32,657 bases of DNA. Origin: Bacillota bacterium. Its GTDB lineage: Bacteria; Sysuimicrobiota; Sysuimicrobiia; Sysuimicrobiales; Segetimicrobiaceae. The position numbers and the translations under genes are program-made. Below the pieces are notes generated by a model that was not told where the DNA came from, did not search any database, and worked only from the letters and a program-made list of their open reading frames with translations. Location of the stretch: NCBI GenBank assembly GCA_021324255.1, contig JAJPJL010000101.1, positions 1 to 32,657 on the forward strand. The letters run 5' to 3'. Positions 26,594 to 32,657 of this stretch are shown here, one piece after another. The number at the start of each line of letters is the position of its first letter. Position 1 is the first letter of the stretch.

Positions 26594-27538
26594 CTAGTCT
26601 CCCGGACCGGTCCCCCCGCGCGGCGCGACCCCGAGGATCCGCTGGCCACGCATTCCATGGAGCAGCATCGACCAGCCGTAGTACACGCCCTTGTGAATGT
26701 CGGCGCCGACGATGGATCCGGTATCGTTGATGCCGAACACGTTGGTCACGGTCGCGCCCGGGACGTCGATGGTCGTCACGTGCCCGGAGACCTCCCGCAC
26801 AAACCCATGAATCGCCTGCGCGTTGTCCTGGTAGTAGCCGACAATCTGCTCCGTGCCGTTGATCCCCCACGCCCAGGTCCGGACCGCGTTCGGAATGTCG
26901 ATCGTCGTGAAGCGCCCGCCGGCGTAAAAGAACCCGTGGGCGATGCGCCCCGCTTCGTAGTACCCGACGACCTGGCCCGCTTGGTTGATGCCGTACGCCA
27001 GGGTGGTCGTCGCGCCGGGGGCGTCAAAGGTGCTGAGCTGGCCCGCCGCCAGGATGAAGCCATGCGAATGGCCGGCGTGGTCGTCGTAGGTCCCGACGAC
27101 CTGCCCGCCGGCGTTGATATCATCGGCGTAGGTGGCCGCGGCGCCCGGCACGTCGATCGTCGTAAACCGTCCGCCGGACAGCCGGTATCCATGGGGTACG
27201 TTCCGGGCGTCGCGATAGTAGCCGACGATGTCGCCGGCGTTGTTGATGCCGCCGGCCACCGTCGCGCCGGCACCCGGCACCTCGATCGGGGTGAATTGGC
27301 CGTCGGCGAAGAGGTAGCCGTGGGGCCGCTTCGCCTTGTCGAGGTAGAAGCCGACCATGCGACCCTGGTCGTTGATGCCCCTGACGACCGTGGAGGCCGA
27401 ATTGGGCGGCTCAACAGGTTTCACCGCGGGCGCGGCCGTGGACTGCCCAACCGCGACGGGCACACCCGCGGCCGCGAGTACCCCCAGCAGGCCGACGGTC
27501 GCAACGAATGCCAGCCCCCGTCCGGGCGATCCTCTCAT
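26594..27538 (-). CDS. Secreted HAF-repeat protein
   Basis: A protein of 314 residues with a signal peptide (GRGLAFVATVGLLGVLAAAGV, cleavage near AVGQS) followed by about six tandem repeats of ~43 residues. Each has the pattern GIN-x-x-G-x-hydrophobic-VG-[YFT]-Y, then HGF/HGY, then G-x-FTTIDVPGA. This is the HAF/extracellular-repeat type, usually predicted to form a beta-propeller; no activity is established. ATG at 27538 follows AAGGTGG; an ATG at 27583 would add 15 residues before the signal. It is co-oriented with the phosphofructokinase gene 126 nt away, but a function shared with glycolysis is unlikely. Confidence 0.9.
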   Translation of the reverse strand: MRGSPGRGLAFVATVGLLGVLAAAGVPVAVGQSTAAPAVKPVEPPNSASTVVRGINDQGRMVGFYLDKAKRPHGYLFADGQFTPIEVPGAGATVAGGINNAGDIVGYYRDARNVPHGYRLSGGRFTTIDVPGAAATYADDINAGGQVVGTYDDHAGHSHGFILAAGQLSTFDAPGATTTLAYGINQAGQVVGYYEAGRIAHGFFYAGGRFTTIDIPNAVRTWAWGINGTEQIVGYYQDNAQAIHGFVREVSGHVTTIDVPGATVTNVFGINDTGSIVGADIHKGVYYGWSMLLHGMRGQRILGVAPRGGTGPGD

Positions 27539-27706
27539 GCGCACCACCTTCTGCCTCCGAGCGTTCCTCACAGGACGATCCATTGCCCCGCGTCGCCACC
27601 TCGCTTATCCCCGGTTCATCCCCGCGGCTAAACCACGAGGCGGCCCATTCCGCGTGCCCAGGCCGGCGACGGCCGCGGTCGCGGATCGGTCGCCCCCTAT
27701 GTTCAA

Positions 27707-27732
27707 GGGGCGGACCCGTCGGAATCCGCCCC
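27707..27732 (-). terminator. Stem-loop between the microprotein and HAF-repeat genes
   Basis: GGGGCGGA (27707-27714) pairs with TCCGCCCC (27725-27732) around a 10-nt loop. It lies about 95 nt beyond the stop of the 26-residue microprotein gene, within the 287-nt gap before the HAF-repeat gene. After the hairpin the minus strand reads TTGAAC, a poor T tract, so termination is only a guess. Confidence 0.35.
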
Positions 27733-27825
27733 CGCTTTCTCGCCCGCCGCCACGGGAGCACGGGACGGCGAGCACGATCATCCCGTTGTCAGGAGTTTCC
27801 TCGGCCGGTCGTCTCGATTGCCGCC

Positions 27826-27906
27826 CTATCGATTGCTGTGTGAAACTGCGACTGCGATGGCCGTGAGCCCAAGGAACACCCCGAGCGCAAGCCAGGGAAA
27901 GAACAT
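27826..27906 (-). CDS. 26-residue single-pass membrane microprotein
   Basis: A tiny ORF of 27 codons including the stop. Its ATG (27906) follows GGGAGGTGAAGCC, one of the best ribosome binding sites in the window. The product begins MFFPWLALGVFLGL and ends SHSNR: one hydrophobic helix (about residues 2-20) with a short polar C-terminal tail and no positive charge before the helix. Such proteins are known as accessory subunits of membrane complexes (KdpF, CydX and similar), but I see no specific match and no partner operon. A weak promoter-like pair, GTTACG and AATATT 17 nt apart, lies upstream on the same strand. It stands alone between the HAF-repeat gene and the divergent DinB gene. Confidence 0.6.
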   Translation of the reverse strand: MFFPWLALGVFLGLTAIAVAVSHSNR

Positions 27907-28243
27907 GGCTTCACCTCCCTTCGCTCCGCCGTGTTCGCCCTGCACCCAAGCAATATTTCCCGCGGATGCGCCGGCGTAACATCGCGCGGTCCCCGCGGAC
28001 TCGCCGGCGTCGCACGGCACCGTTGCGCGCGACCGGCGGACGGACGCCGCGACGTCGAGGCGGCGTCGCGCGGGCACACGGCCGTGCGGCTTGACGCGGG
28101 CGGCCCGCACGCGTTACGCGGCGGCTCGACGAGGGTATATCGTACGCTGCCGCGGTCTTGCCCCGGACAATGGCGCGCGGCAGGGACGCCGCCGGGCGTA
28201 CGCGTAGCTCGTGCCAACGACACCGCGGAGGGGAGAGGGTGGC
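27907..28243. other. Divergent intergenic region between the microprotein and DinB genes
   Basis: Some 337 nt with no supported coding sequence other than the flanking genes. It contains a stem-loop GACGCCGC/GCGGCGTC (28043-28050 with 28060-28067, 9-nt loop GACGTCGAG) and a TATATC hexamer near 28135 that could be a -10 box for the plus-strand gene, though without a clear -35 partner. Confidence 0.35.
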
Positions 28244-28753
28244 ATGGAGCGGGAGAGCCGGGTGACGCTCGGGCAACTCGTAGCCGATCACGTGCATACC
28301 ACGCTGTACGACGAGACGGTGCAGTGGCAGCCTCCGCTCAACGGGGCGCTCCGCGGGCTGACCGCCGCGGAAGCCGCGTGGAAACCCGCACCGGCGCGTC
28401 ACTCGATCTGGCAAATCGTGCGTCATCTGATCCTCTGGAAGCGCGGGGTGCTCCAGGCGTGGGATGGGGATCCACCCGACGGCCACGCGCTCGGAGCCGC
28501 CGACTGGCACGAGATCTCGGGGAGCGATGCCGATTGGGAGCGTGATCGCCGGACTTTGCTGGATATCTCGACCGAGTTCCTGACCCGGGTCCAATCACTC
28601 GACGACGCGGCGCTCTCCAGGCGGATCACGTGGTACAAGGGGGGCGTGACGCAGCCGCTGGCGATGCGGATCGTCCGGACAACGACCCACGACATCTACC
28701 ACGCGGGCCAGATCATGTACCTGCGGGCGCTGCAAGGAATCCCCGCGAGATAG
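28244..28753 (+). CDS. DinB family protein
   Basis: A protein of 169 residues with the four-helix DinB/YfiT metal-binding fold. Candidate metal histidines are in the first helix (LVADHVHTTLYDE), in IWQIVRHLILWK, and in the last helix THDIYHAGQIMYLR; the three-His pattern is conserved in thiol-dependent S-transferases of this superfamily (bacillithiol, mycothiol). ATG at 28244 sits behind GGAGGGGAGAGGGTGG; GTG at 28211 would add 11 residues without a ribosome binding site. Substrate and thiol are unknown. The EgtB-like enzyme near the window end carries a related DinB domain. Confidence 0.9.
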   Translation: MERESRVTLGQLVADHVHTTLYDETVQWQPPLNGALRGLTAAEAAWKPAPARHSIWQIVRHLILWKRGVLQAWDGDPPDGHALGAADWHEISGSDADWERDRRTLLDISTEFLTRVQSLDDAALSRRITWYKGGVTQPLAMRIVRTTTHDIYHAGQIMYLRALQGIPAR

Positions 28754-28820
28754 CCCCTGCCCCGCCGGGCGCCGGCCGGCCTCGACGGTCGCGGCCCGCT
28801 CGCTCGATACCGCGGCCGGT

Positions 28821-29834
28821 CTATCCGGGAAGGCAGGCCGCCGCCGAGACCCCGTCGTCGAGCGCGGCGGGCGGCCAGGGGATATCGAGCGCCGCCCAGG
28901 ATTGGCCGGCGTCCGCTGAACGGTAGGCGCCCCGGTTATTCACGGCATAGATGACGCCCGGTTCGTCCCGGTGCGCCGTCAGGCGGCTCGCCGCCGTACC
29001 GGACGCATCCGGGAACCCGCCGTCCACCCGCTGCCATCCGTGCCGGCTCGATTTGCGGTAGACGTACGCCTGGGCGGTGCGCGGACGGTAGGCCACGTGC
29101 GGCCCCGCCGCCGCGGAAACGACGACGGCGTCCGGGTCGCTCGGATCGACCGCAACGCTCACGAGATACTGGTGGCGCAGGCCGTCCAGCTGGCGGGCCC
29201 AACCCTCACCGCCGTCGAGGCTTTCAAAGTATCCATCGCCGGCGGCGGAGTACACGCGGTCCGGTGCGAGCGGGTGTGTCGCGGCGGTGTGGGTGTCGTA
29301 TGGCCCCCGCGGCACGCGGTCCACCCACGTCCGCCCGCCGTCCGGGGTGCGCACCAGCGCGCCGGCCTCGATCGCCACGTAGACCCGGCCGAGGCGCGAC
29401 GGATCCGGCTCGATCCACCGGACGTGGTGCGTGGACGGCCTCGGCGGAAAGCTCCACGTCCGCGAGGACGGCAGTGTCCGCATGCCGGGCAGTTCGCGCC
29501 ACGTGTCCCCGCCGTCGTCGGATCGAAACACGGCGCTCGGCTCCGTGCCGGCGTACACGACCCCCAGGCGCTCCGCGCCCTCGACGCGGCTCACGGCCAC
29601 GGCGGTGACCCGCTCGTGTGCAACCCCGCGGCCGGCCGGCTCCCAGCGCCGGCCGCCATCGCGGCTTCGCCACAATCCATACCGCCTGGTCCCGCAGTAG
29701 ACTCGGGACGGATCACGCGGGTCGACGGCGACGCAGTCGGGTTCGCGGCCCTCGAGCGACGTCTCGACAGACCACCGCGATGCAAACCGGGCGATCAGCA
29801 ACGCGCGCTCCGCGGCGACGACAAGGTGAACCAC
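28821..29834 (-). CDS. BNR/Asp-box repeat beta-propeller protein
   Basis: A protein of 337 residues with at least five Asp boxes of the S-x-D-x-G-x-x-W type: SRDGGRRWEP, SDDGGDTWRE, TPDGGRTWVD, SLDGGEGWAR and SADAGQSWAA, alternating with VDP.DP..VY-like strands. This is the sialidase/Ycf48-like propeller fold. Catalytic sialidase residues are not apparent, so enzymatic activity is not implied. No signal peptide is seen. GTG at 29834 follows GGGAGGGTG. It is convergent with the DinB gene (67 nt between stops). Its role is unknown; many such proteins are annotated as glycosyl hydrolase or exo-alpha-sialidase by homology only. Confidence 0.9.
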   Translation of the reverse strand: MVHLVVAAERALLIARFASRWSVETSLEGREPDCVAVDPRDPSRVYCGTRRYGLWRSRDGGRRWEPAGRGVAHERVTAVAVSRVEGAERLGVVYAGTEPSAVFRSDDGGDTWRELPGMRTLPSSRTWSFPPRPSTHHVRWIEPDPSRLGRVYVAIEAGALVRTPDGGRTWVDRVPRGPYDTHTAATHPLAPDRVYSAAGDGYFESLDGGEGWARQLDGLRHQYLVSVAVDPSDPDAVVVSAAAGPHVAYRPRTAQAYVYRKSSRHGWQRVDGGFPDASGTAASRLTAHRDEPGVIYAVNNRGAYRSADAGQSWAALDIPWPPAALDDGVSAAACLPG

Positions 29835-29912
29835 GAGGCACCCTCCCTACTCTCCCCGCCGGGTACAACATCGAGCCGCGCGCGTCGATTCCCGCACCGC
29901 GGCCGCACCCGG

Positions 29913-30128
29913 TCAGATCACGGGTCGGTCCGCCCAGATCAGCCGGCTCGCCTCGGCGTAGTCTCTGTCCCGCTTCGCCGGCTCGGCGGTCGAGAGGCCG
30001 TCTTTGATCAGCGCGTCCACTTGGGCGTTCTTATAGTGAGGAGAGCCTGGACCTGGCTGTAGCCGGCGACCCCGGGCGCCATCGGAGCATCCAGCGGGCT
30101 GTACACCTCCTTGACGTGGAGACCGCCC
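29913..30128 (-). pseudogene. Decayed family-5 ABC substrate-binding protein gene
   Basis: Two short pieces of a DppA/OppA-type protein lie in different frames on the minus strand. The first (from about 30128) reads LHVKEVYSPLDAPMAPGV followed by GYSQVQ, resembling the central region of these proteins. The second reads HYKNAQVDALIKDGLSTAEP, then AKRDRDYAEASRLIWADRPVI and a TGA at 29913. This is the typical near-C-terminal region, but about 50 residues normally follow. Upstream the first frame meets TAA. The N-terminal half, the middle and the extreme C-terminus are missing, so this is a deletion- and frameshift-bearing remnant. It is distinct from the two intact binding proteins in the window. 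Confidence 0.7.
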
Positions 30129-30239
30129 CGTTACGTAATACCGCGGCGGCGCGCCTGGGGTTCGCCGGGGATTCACAAGACATTCACGCGCTCTGGGCCA
30201 TTTCTTCAACGGGGTAAGATACCCTGGGACACGAACGGA

Positions 30240-30267
30240 GCCGGCCGCCCGGACCTGGGCGGCCGGC
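30240..30267 (+). promoter_or_regulatory. 11-bp stem-loop in the leader of the Gly/Tyr-rich secreted protein gene
   Basis: GCCGGCCGCCC (30240-30250) and GGGCGGCCGGC (30257-30267) form a perfect 11-bp stem with loop GGACCT. It ends 12 nt before an exceptionally long anti-SD match, GGAGGTGATC (30279-30288). A TAAGAT hexamer at 30215-30220 could be the -10 box. A hairpin this stable so close to the ribosome binding site suggests mRNA protection or attenuation-type control, or it may terminate upstream transcription. Confidence 0.5.
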
Positions 30268-30291
30268 CCAACCGCTACGGAGGTGATCACC

Positions 30292-30723
30292 GTGACACTG
30301 CGTTCGATGTTCCGCGGACCGGGTTCCAAGCTGGTGCTCGTGTGCGCCGCCTCGTTGATGCTGAGCGGCGTGCCGGCGTACGCCGATTCGGGCGGAGGCT
30401 ACGGGCAAGCCCCCTACGGGTACGGCGCCCCGTACGGGAACGGATCGTGCCAGCAGCCCGGCGGCTGGAATGGCTGGAATGCCGGGAACGGGTGCCAGAA
30501 CGGCGGCGGCTATCGCGGTACCCCCGATCAACCGTATCGCGGCCCGCGGAACGCGCCGAGCTACCAGGATGACCGCCGGTACGGCGCGCCGCAGTACGAC
30601 AACCGGCGGTACGTCGGCCCGCAGTACAACGACTGCCAGGACCCCAATCGCGGCGGCTGCCAGCCACCGGCGCCGCAGCCGAACGATCAGCGCAACATTC
30701 ACGACGACGGCAACAGCAAGTAG
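30292..30723 (+). CDS. Secreted Gly/Tyr/Gln/Asn-rich low-complexity protein, unknown function
   Basis: A protein of 143 residues with a Sec signal peptide (SKLVLVCAASLMLSGVPAYA, cut before DSGGG). The mature part of ~110 residues is rich in Gly, Tyr, Pro, Gln and Asn (YGQAPYGYGAPYGNG, two copies of an RRYxxPQY motif near DDRRYGAPQYDN) and holds four cysteines. It has no recognisable fold and resembles disordered cell-surface or matrix proteins. GTG at 30292 was chosen because it has correct spacing from GGAGGTGATC; an in-frame GTG at 30283 lies inside that site. It is 73 nt before the permease gene on the same strand. Confidence 0.75.
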   Translation: MTLRSMFRGPGSKLVLVCAASLMLSGVPAYADSGGGYGQAPYGYGAPYGNGSCQQPGGWNGWNAGNGCQNGGGYRGTPDQPYRGPRNAPSYQDDRRYGAPQYDNRRYVGPQYNDCQDPNRGGCQPPAPQPNDQRNIHDDGNSK

Positions 30724-30781
30724 GCGGGCGGCGAAATTTTGATCGAAGGCAGGCTTATGCGGGGCCGACGGAGGATAAACA

Positions 30782-30787
30782 TATACT
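30782..30787 (+). promoter_or_regulatory. Candidate -10 box of the permease gene
   Basis: TATACT lies 9 nt before the proposed GTG start (30797) of the permease, in an AT-rich patch unusual for this window (GATAAACATATACTGATT). The -35 region is not recognisable. If used, the mRNA would be nearly leaderless at GTG 30797 and would favour that start over the in-frame GTG at 30818. Confidence 0.35.
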
Positions 30788-30796
30788 GATTGCCAT

Positions 30797-31897
30797 GTGA
30801 GCCCGTGGGGACGCCGCGTGGACGAACTCACTGCACGCCGGGAGCATGCCTCGCCATCGGAATCACCGTATCTCTGGGGCGTGCTCCTCTTTTTTCTTAC
30901 CACGATCGTCGGCCTCTACTACGCCAAGTGGATGCCGTATTTCCATCGGGCCCTCACCGCCGCCGCGACCCATAGTCTCGGACCCTCGATCGTGAGCGGC
31001 AAGGCCGCGGTGCCGCCCGCCGTGGGATGGACGGCGGCTTGGTCGTACACGGTGGCGTACGCCGGCGCCGTGTGGCAGGCCCTGGTCGTGGGCCTCCTGG
31101 TGGGATCGGGCATCCAAGCGCTGCTGCCTCGGGCCTGGCTGACCCGGTTCCTCGGGCGCGCCGGCTTCACAACCACCGCCCTTGCGGGAGCCGTATCGAT
31201 TCCGTCCATGATGTGAACATGCTGTGCGGCCCCACCGGCGGTGGGGCTGGCGAAGAGCCGGGCGTCCACCGGCGCCGTTCTCGCGTACTGGCTCGGCAAC
31301 CCCATGCTCAATCCCGCGACCTTGATCTTCCTGGGCTTCGTCCTCGGCTGGCGATGGGCGGCGTTGCGCGCCGCCACCAGCATCCTCCTCGTCCTCGGCG
31401 TTGCGTATCTGGCTGAGCGGTTCGTGGCGGGGCGCGCGGCCCGGCCCGCGGCGCCGGCGCCAGCCGTCCCCGACGCCGCGTCCGATCGCCGTCCGCTCCT
31501 CGTCCGGTGGGCGAGCGCGTTCGGGCAACTCGCGGTCGGGCTGGTCCCGGAGTACTTTGTGATCGTGGTCGTGCTCGGGGCCGTGCGCGCCTGGCTCTTT
31601 CCCGCGATGACCCCGGCGATCGGACACAGCCTGTGGTTGATCGTGGGCCTTGCACTGGCGGGGACCCTGTTCGTGGTGCCCACCGCCGGAGAGGTTCCGA
31701 TCGTGCAGACGCTCCTGGCGTTCGGTCTCGGCGCGGGAGGCGCCGGGGCGCTCTTGGTGACCCTGCCGCCGGTGAGCCTGCCGTCGCTCGTCATGGTCGG
31801 ACGCGCCGTGCCCGCTCGGGCGCTGGCGTTCGTCGCCGGCTCCGTGGCGGTGCTGGGCGTCCTGACCGGGCTCGCCGCCCTGGTGCTCAGGCTCTGA
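30797..31897 (+). CDS. ArsP/YraQ-type permease (DUF318, PF03773-like), candidate selenoprotein with in-frame TGA
   Basis: A polytopic membrane protein of 366 residues if the TGA at 31214-31216 is read through as selenocysteine (residue 140). The sequence on both sides belongs to one protein in one frame. Before it are helices around YLWGVLLFFLTTIVGLYYA and YAGAVWQALVVGLLVGSGIQ, then GAVSIPSMM; after it come TCCAAPPAVGLAKSRASTG, AVLAYWLGNPMLNPATLIFL, and a second half with VPTAGEVPIVQTLLAFGLGAG. Relatives of this family carry Cys-Thr-Cys-Cys-Ala-x-Pro here, so the TGA replaces the first Cys, leaving Cys142 and Cys143. Some members (ArsP) export trivalent organoarsenicals; the substrate here is unknown. 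GTG 30797 is the assumed start, GTG 30818 the alternative. Without recoding, the gene would be split into a 139-residue and a 218-residue ORF, the latter starting in mid-motif. Confidence 0.8.
31214..31249 (+). promoter_or_regulatory. SECIS-like element: TGA codon plus downstream hairpin inside the permease gene
   Basis: TGA (31214-31216) is followed after 10 nt by the arm CGGCCCCACC (31227-31236), the loop GGC (31237-31239) and the arm GGTGGGGCTG (31240-31249): ten consecutive pairs, one of them G-U. Twenty nucleotides separate the TGA from the apical loop, and the loop begins with G. Bacterial SECIS elements, as I recall the published models, are stem-loops directly downstream of the UGA with a G among the first loop bases and this order of spacing. 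Only comparison with relatives or a SECIS search can confirm it. Confidence 0.65.
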
Positions 31898-31959
31898 CTT
31901 CACTGCCGGCCGCCGGCGGAGCATCCCGTCGACGGCGCGGTGCGCGGGGAGGTGCCGGG

Positions 31960-32657
31960 ATGCTCAGGCAGTGGCTCGACGTGGCGCCGAGCGACCTTGC
32001 GGAGTGGGTCACGGACGCGCGGCGCCGGACCGTGGAACTGGCGGCCGACCTCACGGACGCCCAGCTCATGGGGCCGCGCCTGCCCATCGTGAATCCCTTG
32101 CTGTGGGAAATCGGACACATGGCGTGGTTTCAGGAAAAATGGGTGCTCCGGCACGTGTGCGGCGAGCCGCCGATCCGCGGCGACGGGGATGCGCTCTACG
32201 ACTCCTCGGCGATCCCGCATGACGCGCGCTGGGACCTCCCGCTTCCGGCGCGGGAGGCGACGCTCGCGTACGCCTACGCCGTCCGGGATCGCGTCCTCGA
32301 CAAGCTCCGCGCCGAACCGCACGAGCAGCTCGTGTACCATGTGCTCTACTCCGTCTTCCACGAAGACATGCACACGGAGGCGTTTACGTACACGCGACAG
32401 ACGCTCGCGTACCCCGCGCCGCGTTTTTCCGACGCCCCGAGCGCGATCCCCCGCACCGGCGGGGGGCCGCTGCCCGGCGACGCGCCCCTGCCCGGAGGCG
32501 CGCTGATGCTCGGCGCGGCTCCCAACGGGCCCTTCGCATTCGACAACGAGAAATGGGCCCACCCGGTGGAGGTTCGCCCGTTTGCGATCGCGCGGGCGCC
32601 CGTGACGCAGGCCGAGTTCGCCGCGTTCGTCGAGAACGACGGATACCGGCGGCGCGA
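31960..32657 (+). CDS. EgtB/SenA-like DinB-FGE (SUMF1) non-heme iron enzyme, partial
   Basis: The 5' portion, 232 codons, of a gene that runs off the window. ATG at 31960 follows GGGGAGGTG. The N-terminal DinB domain has WEIGHMAWFQEKWVLRH and HEDMHTEAFTYTRQ, giving the three histidines of the HX3HXE iron site found in EgtB. From about residue 185 an FGE-sulfatase domain begins (GALMLGA, FAFDNEKWAHPVEV, FAIARAPVTQAEFAAFVEN). EgtB joins cysteine or gamma-glutamylcysteine to hercynine for ergothioneine; its homologue SenA uses a selenosugar to make selenoneine. The first-His motif here (LWEIGHMAWFQEKW) looks to me closer to the SenA-like WxxGHxxWFQExW than to the EgtB-like KWHxxHTTWFFE, but this is from memory. 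It lies 62 nt after the permease stop on the same strand. Confidence 0.85.
   Translation, partial: MLRQWLDVAPSDLAEWVTDARRRTVELAADLTDAQLMGPRLPIVNPLLWEIGHMAWFQEKWVLRHVCGEPPIRGDGDALYDSSAIPHDARWDLPLPAREATLAYAYAVRDRVLDKLRAEPHEQLVYHVLYSVFHEDMHTEAFTYTRQTLAYPAPRFSDAPSAIPRTGGGPLPGDAPLPGGALMLGAAPNGPFAFDNEKWAHPVEVRPFAIARAPVTQAEFAAFVENDGYRRR

Noticed and set aside
25043-27631. Long plus-strand open frame (862 codons) opposite the aldolase, phosphofructokinase and HAF-repeat genes
   Set aside because: Antisense shadow caused by high GC. It is Arg/His/Pro-rich, has no domain pattern and spans three well-supported genes.
29913-29915. TGA ending the binding-protein remnant as another selenocysteine codon
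   Set aside because: The family has no Cys at this point, there is no SECIS-like hairpin with suitable spacing, and the gene is already broken by other lesions.
31241-31897. Downstream half of the permease as an independent 218-residue gene
   Set aside because: Its first start (GTG 31241) lies inside the conserved motif and has no ribosome binding site of its own; the sequence continues the upstream ORF in frame.
1-32657. CRISPR arrays, insertion sequences, prophage genes or rRNA
   Set aside because: No direct repeats with regular spacers, no transposase or phage proteins and no rRNA sequence were seen on either strand.

Overview
The window comes from a very GC-rich bacterium. Genes are densely packed, GTG starts are frequent, and most genes carry GGAGG-type ribosome binding sites. 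Gene content (several oligopeptide and branched-chain amino-acid uptake genes, metallopeptidases, gamma-glutamyltransferase, DinB, BNR and HAF-repeat proteins) fits a free-living soil or sediment heterotroph, possibly from a poorly cultivated high-GC phylum. The sequence alone does not fix the phylum.

Layout. (1) 17-107: tRNA-Ser(GCU). (2) 173-9100, minus strand: a long peptide-use cluster, in transcription order M24 peptidase, family-5 substrate-binding protein, DppB- and DppC-type permeases, a 62-codon remnant-like ORF, M28 peptidase, M20 peptidase and a small winged-helix regulator. No ATPase subunits are present. A divergent FadR-type GntR regulator (9151-9948) shares its upstream region with the M24 gene. 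(3) 9949-12051, plus: an Uma2-like gene fragment, then a second Tat-exported family-5 binding protein. (4) 12172-17648, minus: a complete branched-chain-amino-acid-type ABC transporter (LivG, LivF, LivK, LivH, LivM) followed by an Asp/Glu racemase-family enzyme. (5) 17835-19418, plus: a BCP-like peroxiredoxin and an agmatinase-family ureohydrolase, convergent with a gamma-glutamyltransferase-like gene (19435-21189, minus). (6) 21556-23279, plus: a MarC-family membrane protein and a Gfo/Idh/MocA oxidoreductase; then a minus-strand membrane protein of unknown function. (7) 24077-26467, minus: pyrophosphate-type phosphofructokinase and class I fructose-bisphosphate aldolase, a two-gene glycolytic unit. 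(8) 26594-28753: a secreted HAF-repeat protein, a 26-residue membrane microprotein and a DinB-family protein. (9) 28821-30723: a BNR-repeat protein, a decayed binding-protein pseudogene and a secreted Gly/Tyr/Gln-rich protein. (10) 30797-end: an ArsP/YraQ-type permease interrupted by one in-frame TGA, then the 5' part of an EgtB/SenA-like enzyme.

The most striking object is the permease at 30797-31897. Two adjacent ORFs in the same frame are separated only by TGA at 31214-31216. This TGA sits where I expect the first cysteine of the family's Cys-Thr-Cys-Cys motif. A strong hairpin begins 10 nt after the TGA, has 10 pairs and a GGC loop, and resembles a bacterial SECIS element. The simplest reading is a selenocysteine-containing membrane permease, next to an enzyme family that includes selenoneine synthase. 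A nonsense mutation or sequencing error remains possible and is testable.
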